Shown: positions 1 to 12,878 of the stretch, piece by piece
Layout: every line of letters begins with the position of its first letter
How positions within the stretch are numbered: the first letter of the stretch is position 1
Assembly (NCBI GenBank): GCA_910592205.1
Contig: CAJVPJ010000092.1
Location: 1 to 46,672 of the forward strand
Direction of reading: 5' to 3'
Source: Paraglomus occultum
Taxonomy: Eukaryota > Glomeromycota > Glomeromycetes > Paraglomerales > Paraglomeraceae
DNA length: 46,672 nucleotides
The notes under the pieces: model-generated
Databases searched by the model: none
What the model saw: only the letters and a program-made list of their open reading frames with translations
Told to the model about the DNA's origin: nothing
Program-made: the position numbers and the translations under genes

Positions 1-2174
1 ACCGTATTATTGATTAAATCCCATGCTAGATCAAGTCTAAATTCTTTGTTTGCAATTCTCTGATCAGTGACCTTACATAAAAATTGGTTTTATTGATAAT
101 GAATGTACAAATGTCAAAAGGCAACGGCAAAAATTTCCTTGATTTGTATAGTTGCAGTCCCACACAATTGCTTTGTCATTTTACTCAATTACAAGTTTTT
201 TTTATCCACCATGCTAGTTAACCAAACAAAACATGTAATAATAATATCTGACTGTCCTCAATATTGCAGGATAATTTACTGTAATAGTAAGTGAAAAAAA
301 CGACAATAAGTGCTCCTTGATTTTAATTTATCAATTTAATATTTTACATGTCACAAGTAGTACAGTGATTAATGAAATCCACATTGCATGGTCCCAAGAA
401 TATTATCTTTTAGAAGATTCAAGTTGACTCGAAAATAAGTTGAGTTTTCCGTACCAGTGCATGTACCAGACCTACATATAATCGCAACCATAATCATAAT
501 CTATCTTATCTTCCTACTCAAGTCAAAAGAACTGCTAATAGAAACCCTTGTTTATTAGCCTCAAGGCAGAAAAAATAGACCATAGGCGCTATGTAATTGC
601 CTTTAGCAATTTTATAGTGACGCGTAGTACCCAACCGTCACCACTCTTCGAGGTTTGTTGATGTCAGAATTTCTTCCATTATTATCGCTCTACCATTAGT
701 TCACTTATTACGTATCATCCAAGTCTCTCTCAAAAAGATTTTTTCACGGGGATTGATGGCTGCATTTTTACGAAATTACCCCATTCGCAGGAATTAATTG
801 CATAATATAACAATATATGTATATAATAGAGCACCAACTATTTCAGTGGTGTGCTGGAAAGTGACTATGATGTACATTACCGCTAGAACAATGGAGAATC
901 CTAAAAACTTAGCCACATATCCACTTTTCCAAACGTTCCAAGATTGCCATCGATTACTTAGCTTTTACGAAATTCCCGAAATAACACTTCGGTATTTCTC
1001 AACAATGTAAAGCTTAGACTTTCAATTTAGCAGATAATTCTATCCTCTCTGATTCTTGATCGTCGTATATCTTATTACTAATGCAGTAATGATTGACCTG
1101 CAAGTTGGGTGATAGAACATTAATCGTAGCATCAGTTTCGTTAGTAGTTCGCATATTTCAAATTATCTGTATTCTCTTTGGGTATTTCAGTAATTATTAC
1201 TGCCTAAAATTTTATTGATTTCAACTTTGTCGACAGATACTACCGCCGCCAATCATACCGAAATAATGCGTTTTCATGCAAAAAGCAGCGCGTAGCCGCT
1301 CAGCCTCAATGGAGTGGTAACACGAGCATTAGCCCACAGCCGCAACAGTATTCATTCATCTATCAAAGACAAGCGTATTTGTCTTTTGCATACATAATAA
1401 TTTCCCAACTTCAACGTTTTCATCAATACTAAGAGCACAGCTTCGATAAAGGGTTGAATGTTATCGGACAGCTGTAATCGTTCAGCGGTCTCTGATCTTT
1501 TTGCCAGATCCAGCTCTCACGTGGTCTCATATGTGAAATAGAAAGCTTGATGATTTATGACGCAGCTTGGTTTGATTATGATACCGTAATAGTAATCACT
1601 CATGAGATTTAATGTCCTGTTAGCGATTTACCGCATTGTCATACTCTTCATGCATTCCATAGAGAGCCTTCAATACTAACATGTGGCTCTTATTAATGGT
1701 GCTTGCTAACTCGTTCGTTCGGACAGTCTTTGACTAGTCTAACATGATAATTCTGCTCTTTACCTTGTGCCGCAAGAACTTCTGATGCACTAAATCTCAA
1801 CCATTCATGACTCTCCGATGGTTGGTATCCCAATGGCTCGAATTATAGGGTCAATTAGTTGCGATATCGATTAATTTACGTTGATTATAGTAGCGATGTT
1901 AATATATCATCAAATGTAAAATCCGAACGTATTTTATTTCGATTGGTCAATTAATCTTGATGTAAGACAATACAAGGGCTTGCTTATAAATTATTTTCTA
2001 GTAAATTCTTTGATTTGCTCAAATAAAAATTGAAGTTGAAATCAGATTCTGACCGCTAATGTACAGTTTAGCACATGATGTGTACGACCTACCACAAGAT
2101 TGAATTTTGATATTTTCCTCAAAAGGAAGAAATAGTTTGGCAAATCGATCATCTCCATAGATAACCGAGCGAGA
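1..2174. other. AT-rich intergenic sequence, no supported gene
   Basis: Only short scattered open frames (for example 103-294 and 798-1010 on the + strand) occur, with no recognisable domain, no chain of exons and no codon-like composition. The last ~150 bases must hold the promoter and leader of the cystathionine gamma-synthase gene that starts at 2175. I see no tRNA box pair and no transposon protein here. Confidence 0.5.
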
Positions 2175-4510
2175 ATGATAGAGTCGTCCACAGAATTAGG
2201 GTGTTCCATTCCTGCTAATACTCCTCATGCAGTCTCTGTTGCTCTTCCAAAATGGCAGGACAATGTCGATTACGAAGAGGGAAAGGAAAGAGTCCTCAGT
2301 CGCATGGTGACAGGATATCCCAGATTTTTTATACATAAAGAAATTCAGAAAGTAAGTTAAAATTTTTTTTCTAATACATAGTCGTGACGTAAAATAAGTC
2401 GCCGTGAGGTTCACTATGTATAACTTTTATCAGTTGTAAACGTTTTTACTCGTGCTATATACCATAACTTGACTCGTTCAACATGCAGGTCCACTATTTG
2501 CGACTAGAATAAAAAATGAATCTCAAAGTTAACACATTAATCATACTCTACTCCAGCTTATATCAGTCTGCAATCGTAAATTTGCTAAACCAGAGGAAAC
2601 ATGTCTCCTCTTCCCCACTCGCAAAGCGGCTCAACGCTGTAAAGAATTTCTTAATTCCTACTATATTCCCTCTGCGCCCGCCACACAAATGCGCCCACGC
2701 TTAGCAGAGATATCAGTTATTCCCCCGAAAGATGATGTTTCGCCCACCTTGTCTAAATTAATAACTCTTCACGTGGTATTATTTCCGGAAGATGCTTTCA
2801 AAATCGCCAAATCATTCTGGCAGCACTCTGGAGAAGGCATATCCTCACGTATGGCTGAATACATTCTCTGGCTGATGCAAACACAACAATATGGACAATC
2901 ATACTTGGAAAATGGTAGTGGCGCTCTATCAAGACGACTATCATTTAAGAACAGGTACTCCAATCCAAAAGTCTTTTGTAGTTCACAGCTATACGAGCAA
3001 TCGTCAACATTGGAAGGACATGCGAGTTTGAATCAACCGACCTTTGAGGAGAACCGCTACGTAGAAGAGAGATATGGGCGCAATTTACACATAGCATTTG
3101 CTGATAAAGCAAAGGTAGTACTAAAAAGACGTATAGCAGGCACAATGGGAGTTGCTGATAAGACTGAGATTGATGACTTGGACCATATGGTGTCGAGCGA
3201 TCTTGCAACGTCTTCGACAGCTGAGCGTGGAGTCAGTGATGTGACTGAGGATGACGTGTATCTATTTTCTTGCGGAATGAATGCTATATTCCATGCACAT
3301 CATTATCTCTTGGCTGCTTTTCCGCCTAGGAAAAGTGTATGTTTTGGGTAAGAATTGTAATGGGTGAGAAGGGGTTAATTCTCCTTGTTGGACGTAAAAT
3401 GGGAATATGTTGCAGAGTGTAAATCAATCCTTTAGATGTAACCTTCTGCCGTCGAAACCTCATACATTTATACTGATTCTCTTGTTCCATGATGTATAGG
3501 TTTACATACACGGATAGTTTGAAAGTGTTGCAGAAATTTGGACCAGGGTGTTTTTTCTTTGGAAACGGATCATCTGAAGAAATCGATGAACTTGAAAAAA
3601 TCCTCGAAGCCGGTGAAAAGATTTTGGGATTGTTCTGTGAATTTCCTTCTAACCCATTGTGCAAATCACCCGACTTGAAACGCTTAAGGGCATTGGCAGA
3701 CAAGTATGACTTTTTGATGGTTATCGACGAGACACTTGGCAATTTCATCAACGTGGCAGTATTAGAATGGGCGGATATTTTGGTCTCTAGTCTGACAAAG
3801 GTCTTTAGCGGGGACAGTAACGTGATGGGCGGGAGGTATTTATTTGTGTATTTTTGAATTAGAGTGACCTTGAACGTTTTATTAACAAATGCAATCAAAT
3901 TTTTTACGTAGTATGGTGTTAAATCCTCAACGCAAATATTATCACAAATTAAAAGATGTTATTAAAGCAGAATATGAGGATAATTTGTGGGAAGAGGATG
4001 CAATATTCCTCGAGCGTAATTCGAGAACGTTTAGGGAACGCATCGCAAAGATAGACGAGAATGCTGAGGCTTTATGCGATTTTCTTAATGATCATCCTAA
4101 GGGTCAGTAGACAAAAAAGCACGCTTTATTTGTTTTCACTTTTTTAAGCTAATTTTTATTTTTAACCAAAAATAGTGAAGAAAGTCTACTATCCAAAATA
4201 CATTACACCGGATATATATCTCCAATATAAAAAAGCAAAAGGCGGATATGGTGGTCTGTTCTCTTTGACCTTTCATACTGATCTTGCATCGGAACAATTT
4301 TTTGATGCACTTCCAGCAGCCAAAGGTCCATCACTCGGGACCAATTTCACATTAGCCTGTCCTTATACCATCCTCGCACATTACGTCGAACTAGATTGGG
4401 CTGCGCAATATGGAGTAGAGAAAGGATTAGTTAGAGTAAGCGTAGGATTAGAAGATAAAGACATTCTGCTGGACAATTTTGCAAAGGCTTTAGATGCCAT
4501 CAAACAATAA
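2175..4510 (+). CDS. STR2: Cystathionine gamma-synthase (Str2/Met-7 type), 5 exons, 609 aa
   Basis: Exons: 2175-2351, 2557-3347, 3500-3835, 3912-4102, 4176-4510; all phases join cleanly and give 609 residues, near the size of fungal Str2 proteins. This PLP enzyme makes cystathionine from an activated homoserine ester and cysteine, the forward transsulfuration step towards methionine. Visible landmarks are the N-terminal signature [10 protein letters not shown] followed by [13 protein letters not shown], then [11 protein letters not shown], a PLP-fold core with [13 protein letters not shown], the strand VIDET (about residue 399) and the putative Schiff-base lysine in SSLTKVFSG (about residue 423), followed by VMGGSMVLNP. 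The first intron starts GTAAGT; its acceptor at 2555-2556 was chosen because it keeps phase and gives [15 protein letters not shown], and the nearer AG at 2487-2488 runs into a stop. The ATG at 2175 matches the family start. It lies 340 bases upstream of the E2 gene on the same strand. Confidence 0.93.
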
Positions 4511-4850
4511 AAATCACGTAATTAAAGTAAAAGAAAAAAAATTTTTTTTTTGGTAAATAAAAACGTCCCGCGGGGGTGATCACCGGAGTTTAGACTTTGC
4601 CTACTACTGCGGAGTCAGGTGCTAGTGACATATTTAGTAACAGTGGCACGCGAATCGGGCCACTCGTTTCCAATTCGCTGTTTGCGAACAAGTATAAAGA
4701 TTGTTTGATTGCTAATGTCATCTTCCACGATATTCTTTTCCGCAACCCCCCGCCTTTAACCGCTTACAACCCCCTTTACTAGCAACTTCTCATCTACCCA
4801 AAAAGCTTCTTAGCAGTCTTATTACATTTTAACACTAAATACTCAACTCT

Positions 4851-6191
<1,341 letters not shown>

Positions 6192-6435
6192 CAAGGGCTG
6201 TTAGGTCGGTTAAAATCAAAAAAGTTTCTCTATTTCTTATGGGGCAAGCGTTGTAGCAGCACAGATTTTATAAGCGTAGCTTGTTTCGCTCAAAGTGTGC
6301 ATTATGGCCGAGTGTACATAGCGAACTTTCTCTAAGAATTGGTCAGAAAATTCTGCAATATTATTGGTCGAATTTTATTGACGTAATAAATATATTATAA
6401 TTAATTATAATATGACGATGATAAACAGTTTATTT

Positions 6436-7545
6436 TTATACATTGGTTAGAGTATTCAGAGCCCTTACAAAAAGTAAGTCTCTATTATCATCATCTAATG
6501 AAAAGTCTTCATCGCCAGTATTACTGTCATCAGCTTCCACAGCCAATTCGTCTGTATTTTCACCTATAAGCATCTCATTGAATGAACTCACAGTTTGTTG
6601 GAAAATTCTACAGTTTTTCTCAATACCGCTCATGAGATATGCAGCACAATACCGGCATTGACTTTCTAATTGCAACAAAAACCATTCATAATGATAAGCA
6701 TGTCCACAAGACAGAATGCAGCCTACCTCACGAGAATTAGTACATTCCTCAAAATCACAGTATCTATCCGTGTGCGGAGGATGCGATGTATTCCAGGCCA
6801 TTGACAGTGTTTTAATATCAGCTTGAATCCCAAGCGTTGGTAGTTCACAAACTTTGTACGTTAGACGAGATCACTTTCGGTCTACTGAGATTCTGATAAA
6901 CACCTGTGAAGAGATTTAGTAAAAAGAGTGCAGCACGTTTTTCAAGATATTCAAGCTGTTCCGCTGAATATATAATATTATGGTTCTCAGAAAAGACATC
7001 TGCGAAAGAATTGTTGCCACGCATCTGATCAATTATTCGTGCCTGACGAATAATTTGTTCCACTGTGTTCGACCGGCGAAGTGAGCTGTGAAAGTTTTCC
7101 ACATAACAATCATTAAATACGTGGAGAGAATCTGTAAGAGTCTGTGAAATAGGATGATTAGTACTAGTCCAATAGAACACATCACTTAGAAAAGCCAATG
7201 GTAACTTATTATAATGTTTACAATTATACTGATAAAATATAGCCCAAACGCGAAACATCGCTTCCTTGTACGCTGGCCAATTTCCAATGCGAAATATGAC
7301 AGGATAAAAATCTAAACCAGCAGAATGACGTTATCCAACAAATTGATAAGGTATCTAGCTTCCGTAGCATCTTTAGACTGTTCAAATTTCCGCTTAACTA
7401 CCGTACGCACTCGAGACCAACCTTGCGATGCTAGCTCTAACAATAGATCAATCTTGTAAGCCTTTGGCTTTTTTGCCAGAACCTTTTGACATCCAAACGC
7501 TTCATGAAAGAGCTTGTCAAAAATTGATAATTTAATAGTAAACAA
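6436..7545 (-). pseudogene. Decayed, 5'-truncated copy of a RING-tailed repetitive gene family
   Basis: Three reading-frame blocks lie in order on the minus strand. The first (7545-7312) reads FGCQKVLAKKPKAYKIDLLL... up to LLDNV. The second (7258-6845, open further upstream as GLDFYPVIFRIGNW) contains FLSDVFYW and CYVENFHSSLRRSN. The third (6801-6436, open upstream as CELPTLG) has a cysteine/histidine cluster CDFEEC, CILSCGHAYHYEW and CRYC, spaced like a RING-type zinc finger, then an acidic tail. The order and motifs match, from memory, a large uncharacterised protein family that is multicopy in Rhizophagus, probably mobile-element derived. The blocks are in different frames: a stop at 7312-7314 where one missing base would restore the frame, and another shift near 6845. 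The N-terminal part of the family is not visible upstream. I therefore call it a pseudogene; short introns at the two breaks are the alternative but have poor splice sites. Confidence 0.6.
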
Positions 7546-7670
7546 CTACCAAACACTAATAATACAAATGATAAATGTTCCAAACCTAGACAGTATGGGG
7601 CGTACAGACTGCGTGTGAGCGTTTGTTTAATGAATGACATGATAAAATGTTTTGAGAATGCCAGTCGCAC

Positions 7671-9100
7671 AAAAATTTAATCAAGTAATTGTATGCATAA
7701 TACACAAAGCAAGCTCTCACCAGTCTATCGAGCCAATCCGTTTGGAAATTAGTTTATCGTTGGCTTTATAGTGCTCATTATCTGTGCAACAAAAAGGTTA
7801 TGAGATATTGGTAAGAAAACCCCATATTCACCAATCAGGCAAAGTTTGTACATTGGTACAGTATATCATGTACATATCCTAAAAAGTAAATTTCCCCAAA
7901 TGAGGCATCGAGTCATTGAAGGGGTAGAGACGATCCATCAACGGGTTTGGATAATATTATCCTTTTTCGCTATGTATTACCAAAATTTGTATTTGCAATT
8001 TCCAAAATTCGATTGGCTCGGCGAGAACACACAAAGATTTGCCTAAAAGTCATGCGTCCGGAATCAGGCAATTGTGTTAATATTAAACTGTTATAACAAT
8101 AAGACGGTAACACATTACGACAAAGACGGCAGTTTAAACGTCAAGCGTTAAAACCCAACCATTATGTACACTTCGTGCGACCAACCAATTTTGGACGCAA
8201 TACTCTGTTACGTATACAGTCACGATTTCCTAGGAAAAGACGCAAACAATGGAAAATACGTAAAAAATGGCAAAGTATTCTTGTACTATTATAGTATGGA
8301 GATTATTTTCCAGCAAAACTAAAAATTATTTTTGATAATCCGAGTTCTAGATTCTTATGCAGATTATTCAAAACAAAGACCCCAGAAAATTGTTGTATCA
8401 TCAAACAGTCTTTCCTCACCGCGGCAATAGGGTTCTGTAGTGTCGACGCTTGGTGATAAGGCAAACGCGACTGGTTGGTGAAAAACTTTCTCAACTCAAA
8501 TCAAAATTCGGTGGTCCCATGCCTTAGCCAACTTTATTATACTCTTCAAGTGTCGATTCCAGTTATTCTCACATAGCTGTTTAGAGTATAATTTTTCTTT
8601 TTCTAGATGAATAACTTTACGCTAACTATTATTCGTGTTACACAGTATAATTGCCGAGACTTGCAGTGGTTTACGTCTCGAACACATCTTAGACACTACA
8701 ATAGAATATATTCTCTATCGGCCTTTCTATATTATTATAATTAAATAAAAATTACAACATCAATCTATCGCTACTCTTAATTCTGCTTATTATTATATAT
8801 ATTTAAGGAAATTAATAACATTACGTGTTATTATACGGGCAAAGACAACTACTATTACCGAACGTCAGGTACAATAAATACTAACGGACGAAGAAATATT
8901 GTTTACACATAACTATCTAGTACCCGTGATACATTATATCGTAAATGTTATCCCGTTAGTTTTCATTAATATTTCTCTTTCCATTGTAATGCTTTGATTG
9001 GATTTTATCAAGAAATATCCGCGTTTTGCATCGTGTCTCTATCACACCTTATGACTCCAATATTCCACCATTTGACATAGATTTCCCTCATGACAAAATT
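7671..9100. other. AT-rich intergenic sequence, no supported gene
   Basis: Short open frames only (for example 7846-8046 on + and 8303-8494 on -), none with a domain or convincing exon neighbours. 8700-9000 is very AT-rich. This may include the eroded 5' part of the RING-tailed repeat copy, but I could not recognise it. Confidence 0.4.
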
Positions 9101-9108
9101 GGGAGGCA

Positions 9109-9226
9109 TTCATTTCACCAACAATCATCACCGACAAAAACTACCAAAAAAGGATAATTTCAAAATAATGCTGGCGAAAATTTGTCGGTGAAATGATTGT
9201 CGGCGAAACGATTGTCGGTGAAATGA
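9109..9226. repeat. Small inverted-repeat (MITE-like) element
   Basis: The left arm (about 9109-9137) begins TTCATTTCACCAACAATC and continues to ACCGACAAA. The right arm (about 9181-9226) is its reverse complement and carries an extra copy of a ~16-base subunit, so the motif GATTGTCGG(T/C)GAAA occurs in tandem. There is no coding capacity in the ~40-base centre. The size and terminal inverted repeats fit a short non-autonomous DNA element. I could not define a target-site duplication. Confidence 0.6.
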
Positions 9227-9589
9227 ACCAGACCCATAATTAAGTATCAGCCTGACGTCACATCACGTCACTGAGAGTGCATTTAGAAGAAATTGACCAT
9301 GACGTTTTTTTTGCACAAAAGTAATAAGACTACTAAGTTCAATACGTCAAGTGCAAATTAAATTTAATTACATGTCCATTTATTATCGGTATTACATTGC
9401 GATTATGTCTGTAAAGCTATAATAATACTTTTCAACTTTTTTTTTTCTTATTTCTGTTTTCCGTATTATGATTTTTGTTATTATTACTATCATTGCTATT
9501 AAGTTTAATATTAAATTTCGTATTAAGTTATAATGTATATTGCATAAATAATGAATAATTATTGCTTTCAATCGGCATGCCAAGCAGCA

Positions 9590-10060
9590 GACTCACCATT
9601 CATCTCTAACCAGCTTCAGGACAGATCCTTCACAAGCAGCTAAGTAACCACCGAATCAGTCCCTCAAACTCGATCCACAGCTCCACCAGAGTCCCATTGG
9701 ATCCAATCTCCCAGCAATACCCACCAGGGGAAAGTAAAAAGGGAGAAGAAGAAAAAGGAAAGAAAATAGAGTTAGTTTATAACGCGAAACAATGCGATAC
9801 TTACCCAATACTTACCCAAAACCTTCTCCCCGTCATCTAAAAGCTGCATATAAAAAGAAAGAAAAAAAAAGGAGATGTCTGAGAGTGTTCCGGGCATCCC
9901 CCGTGACCCACTCAACAGACCCGTGCCAGGATCTCTTCCCCGCAGGTGAGCACTGGTGAAGGGGTGAGCAGAGGGGCGTCACCGGTAACTACCCACAACC
10001 TGATCCAGATCCGCACCCGTCCACCGGAAGAGACAAAGGAGAGCAGCCACCTAGTGAACC
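9590..10060. other. GC-richer island of unknown origin
   Basis: Composition changes sharply here against AT-rich flanks, in two blocks (about 9590-9740 and 9885-10060) separated by a purine-rich, A-rich stretch. On the minus strand a frame of some 40 codons stays open across the second block (reading VVTGDAPLLTPSPVL), and on the plus strand 9946-10128 is open, but neither shows a known domain. It could be a fragment of a mobile element or a non-coding RNA locus. I do not assign a function. Confidence 0.3.
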
Positions 10061-10146
10061 AATTGAAGAGCAATAGTTACTTAATACGGTTATTTTTTTA
10101 TCTACCCAAAAAATTAATGTTAATTTAAAAGTTGGCACCCTTTTAC

Positions 10147-11960
10147 TAAAAATTTGTTATAGTAAACTGTGCATTCGCGTAATATGGAGTAATGATAGAC
10201 GATGTTCGAACTCTCTTCATCGGTTGGTGATCGAATAAACGTATCTTTAGATTTGTTCGTGAGTTATAGCAGTCGTATGTACGTAATACGGAGCGACAGC
10301 AAGTAGCTGTTTGTTTGATGAAGCGACGCAAATAGCGAGAAGTGCCTGGGTGTATACGTGTGACTGAACCCGATAATCCGTATTACTAGAAGACTTGTTT
10401 GTGTGAGTTGTAGGAAACTGTCGTGGGTGCGCAATACAGCAATAGGAAGTGCCATATAGAATTGTTGTAGTTGCGCTTTGGATGAAGAGAGATTGTTGTG
10501 ACACGATACAAGTACAAAGGTCTGAGTAATCGTGTGATAGCCGATAACAGTGTCGCTGTTAGAAGACTTGTTTGGTGGTTTAGAAATTGTCGTATCGTAT
10601 GAAGCAGCGGCAAAAGGTTGTTTTTCGTGTTTGCGCTTTGGAGGAGACGTTGTTGTTTAAGCAATAGAGAGTACTCTTTCATCAGTAAACCGTATCGTCA
10701 GAGGACTTTGCGTGAGTTGTAGCGAACAGTCGTATGCGTGTAATAAATACTGACAGCAATGGTTCTTTGTATACATATTTAACAACGGTGTGGTTTTGCT
10801 TTGGAGGAGAGGTTTGTTGTAAAGCAATACGTGTAAAACAGTATATGAGTAGCGAATAGTCGACAAACCGTTTGTTGTCGCTGTTGAGGGTTAAGAGTTT
10901 GTCGTTTGATGATGACTTGTTTTGTGCCGTATGTACGTAGTATATAGAGTGACGACTGTGAATTGTGTATTAAACTTTTGGAGGAAGAAGGTGGGGTGGA
11001 TGGTATATATATGTTTATGAGTAGACGCGTATTCGCGTGCTTGCGTGTTTAGATGACGGAAGATGACATATGTTAGCTGTTACGTACTCAGCAAGGGGTG
11101 TGAGAATATGATGTCGCGCCAGTCATGATTGTTTCCGTAAACAAGAACAATAGTATAAGTATAATGTAACACATGCTTTAGAATTTTTTTACTGGTTTAC
11201 AAGCCATGAATTTGTAATTGTCACGGGCTAGCGACCAGTGATTTATTGCCGATAAGTCACGCGTAATGTTCATGCGCTTATTTTAGTCAGATGTTGTAGA
11301 AACATTTAGAAGGATGTGGGAAAATGATTGTTTTCGGGGGCTTACGCGTGGCTTATCGATAATGAATTACTGGTCGCCAGCTCGTGACAATTACAAAATT
11401 TTATAATTTGTTAACCAGTGAAAAAATTCTACGACATTTACGGAAACCATTATTACAGCCGCGACGTATGTTATTGATAATATCATACAAATGTCATCTA
11501 AACACGCGACCACTTGCAAACACGTGCTTGCTCATACATATAATATATATCCAGGCATTGCGCATCTATCCCTTTCCTCTTCATGCGTAAATATAACGTT
11601 ATTTGAACAATCCTCTGTTGCCACACCATATTACGCACATAAGACGGCTCGAAACTAACTGATAAAAGAGTCCAAACACATACACACGCATAATCGATAA
11701 AAAAATTTAAACACATGTCTACTTGTTCAGACTGTTGTACGTGTATCGCTTCTCCTCGCAAGTTAAACATACAACAAACGTATGACAAGTCACCACAACT
11801 CACAAATAAGTCCTCTAACAATACGGTTTATTGTCCTGACTAATAAAGGAGTTTAAGCACATACATACACACCGACACTTTTCTCTATTGCACAGCACAG
11901 CGGGCTTCTCCAAATTAAAAATACAATCCACGCCATATTACAAGTGCCATTAAGAAACAA
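10147..11960. repeat. Large imperfect fold-back structure with ~163-bp tandem subrepeats in its arms
   Basis: The left arm holds degenerate tandem units. The marker GCTTTGGAGGAGA (with variants) recurs at about 10308, 10471, 10633, 10795 and 10972, a spacing close to 163 bases. A second marker, AGAAGACTTGTTTG, recurs at about 10388, 10561, 10699 and 10903. The right arm, read as reverse complement, repeats the same sequences: the block at 11740-11830 resembles 10685-10745, and 11560-11660 resembles 10915-11000. The inner arms pair best: 11181-11266 with 11343-11430 around a loop of about 76 bases. The arms are diverged but clearly homologous. Open frames on the minus strand here have repetitive low-complexity translations and are not genes. 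The layout resembles fold-back transposons, whose long inverted repeats contain tandem subrepeats; no transposase is seen. Confidence 0.7.
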
Positions 11961-12878
11961 TCTTGCTCAGGTTTTGAATAATGCCTAAACTTTACACAAA
12001 TCAGCAAACCTTTCCTTGGAACTTTGGTTGAGCAACCACAAACGACACCGTCGAGCTTTTCACGCGTCAAGACAGGCTAATAATATCTGCCTCGGTCTCA
12101 TATTGTTTCTAATAATAACTAATATTCATGATAACGAAAAAGAAATGGCAATTGGTTTTATCAGTGAGTAGAAACTGTGCGACTAGGAAGTGTGGTTGTT
12201 AGCTTGATGTAGTGTTATTCTGGTGAGACAATTAGTGAATAATTTAATTTAACCAATGAAAAAAAGAAGTGAGCTTGTTTTGGGGATAGAATTTCATTTT
12301 TAAAATCTTTATAAGTCTAGAATCATTTAATTATTTTTATCTTTTGTCGTTGTTTGCGTGGGGCCGGTTTTTTCGTAACACAGCAACACTGTATGTTAGT
12401 AAGTCAAGTAGATTTCTTCAGAGTAACTTAGATTCCAAGACATTCAAAGTGTCAAATACTCTAATACTAACACAAGGTAGGGACTGAGTAACAGATTGGA
12501 AATGCGATAAGCATCACTTAATATCAACGCGAGGCTAGTGTAATTACTAGCACAATAGCACGGCACATGGGAAGAGTTTAATGTAGCTGATTTAAAAGAC
12601 AGTTAACAGCGTTGTATAATTAAATTGGGTAATAACAAAAAGACAACCTCGTATTTGGAAGTGTGAAGATGCAATTTCTTAACAGTCTTTTCACCTTTGA
12701 AGAGTTGCAATGGTATCAAACTAAATTTTAAGCTCTCTTGTTATTATTGACTATCATGTTATGCAGAGCATTAATATACTATAACAAACCTTGGATTTTT
12801 GAAAAATCCTGGACAATAGATATTTTTTCCCCAAAGATCCCGCACCCCATAATTTTATTACAGAAATCATTTTTTGTG
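11961..12878. other. Intergenic sequence downstream of the GCP2 gene, no supported gene
   Basis: No open frame of note; 12738-12923 (+) overlaps the end of the minus-strand GCP2 gene and is a shadow. The stretch is AT-rich and presumably contains the GCP2 3' untranslated region. Confidence 0.4.

Noticed and set aside
10146-10866. Series of minus-strand frames of 61-98 codons
   Set aside because: All fall in the fold-back subrepeats; translations are repetitive and change frame between units, so they are not genes.
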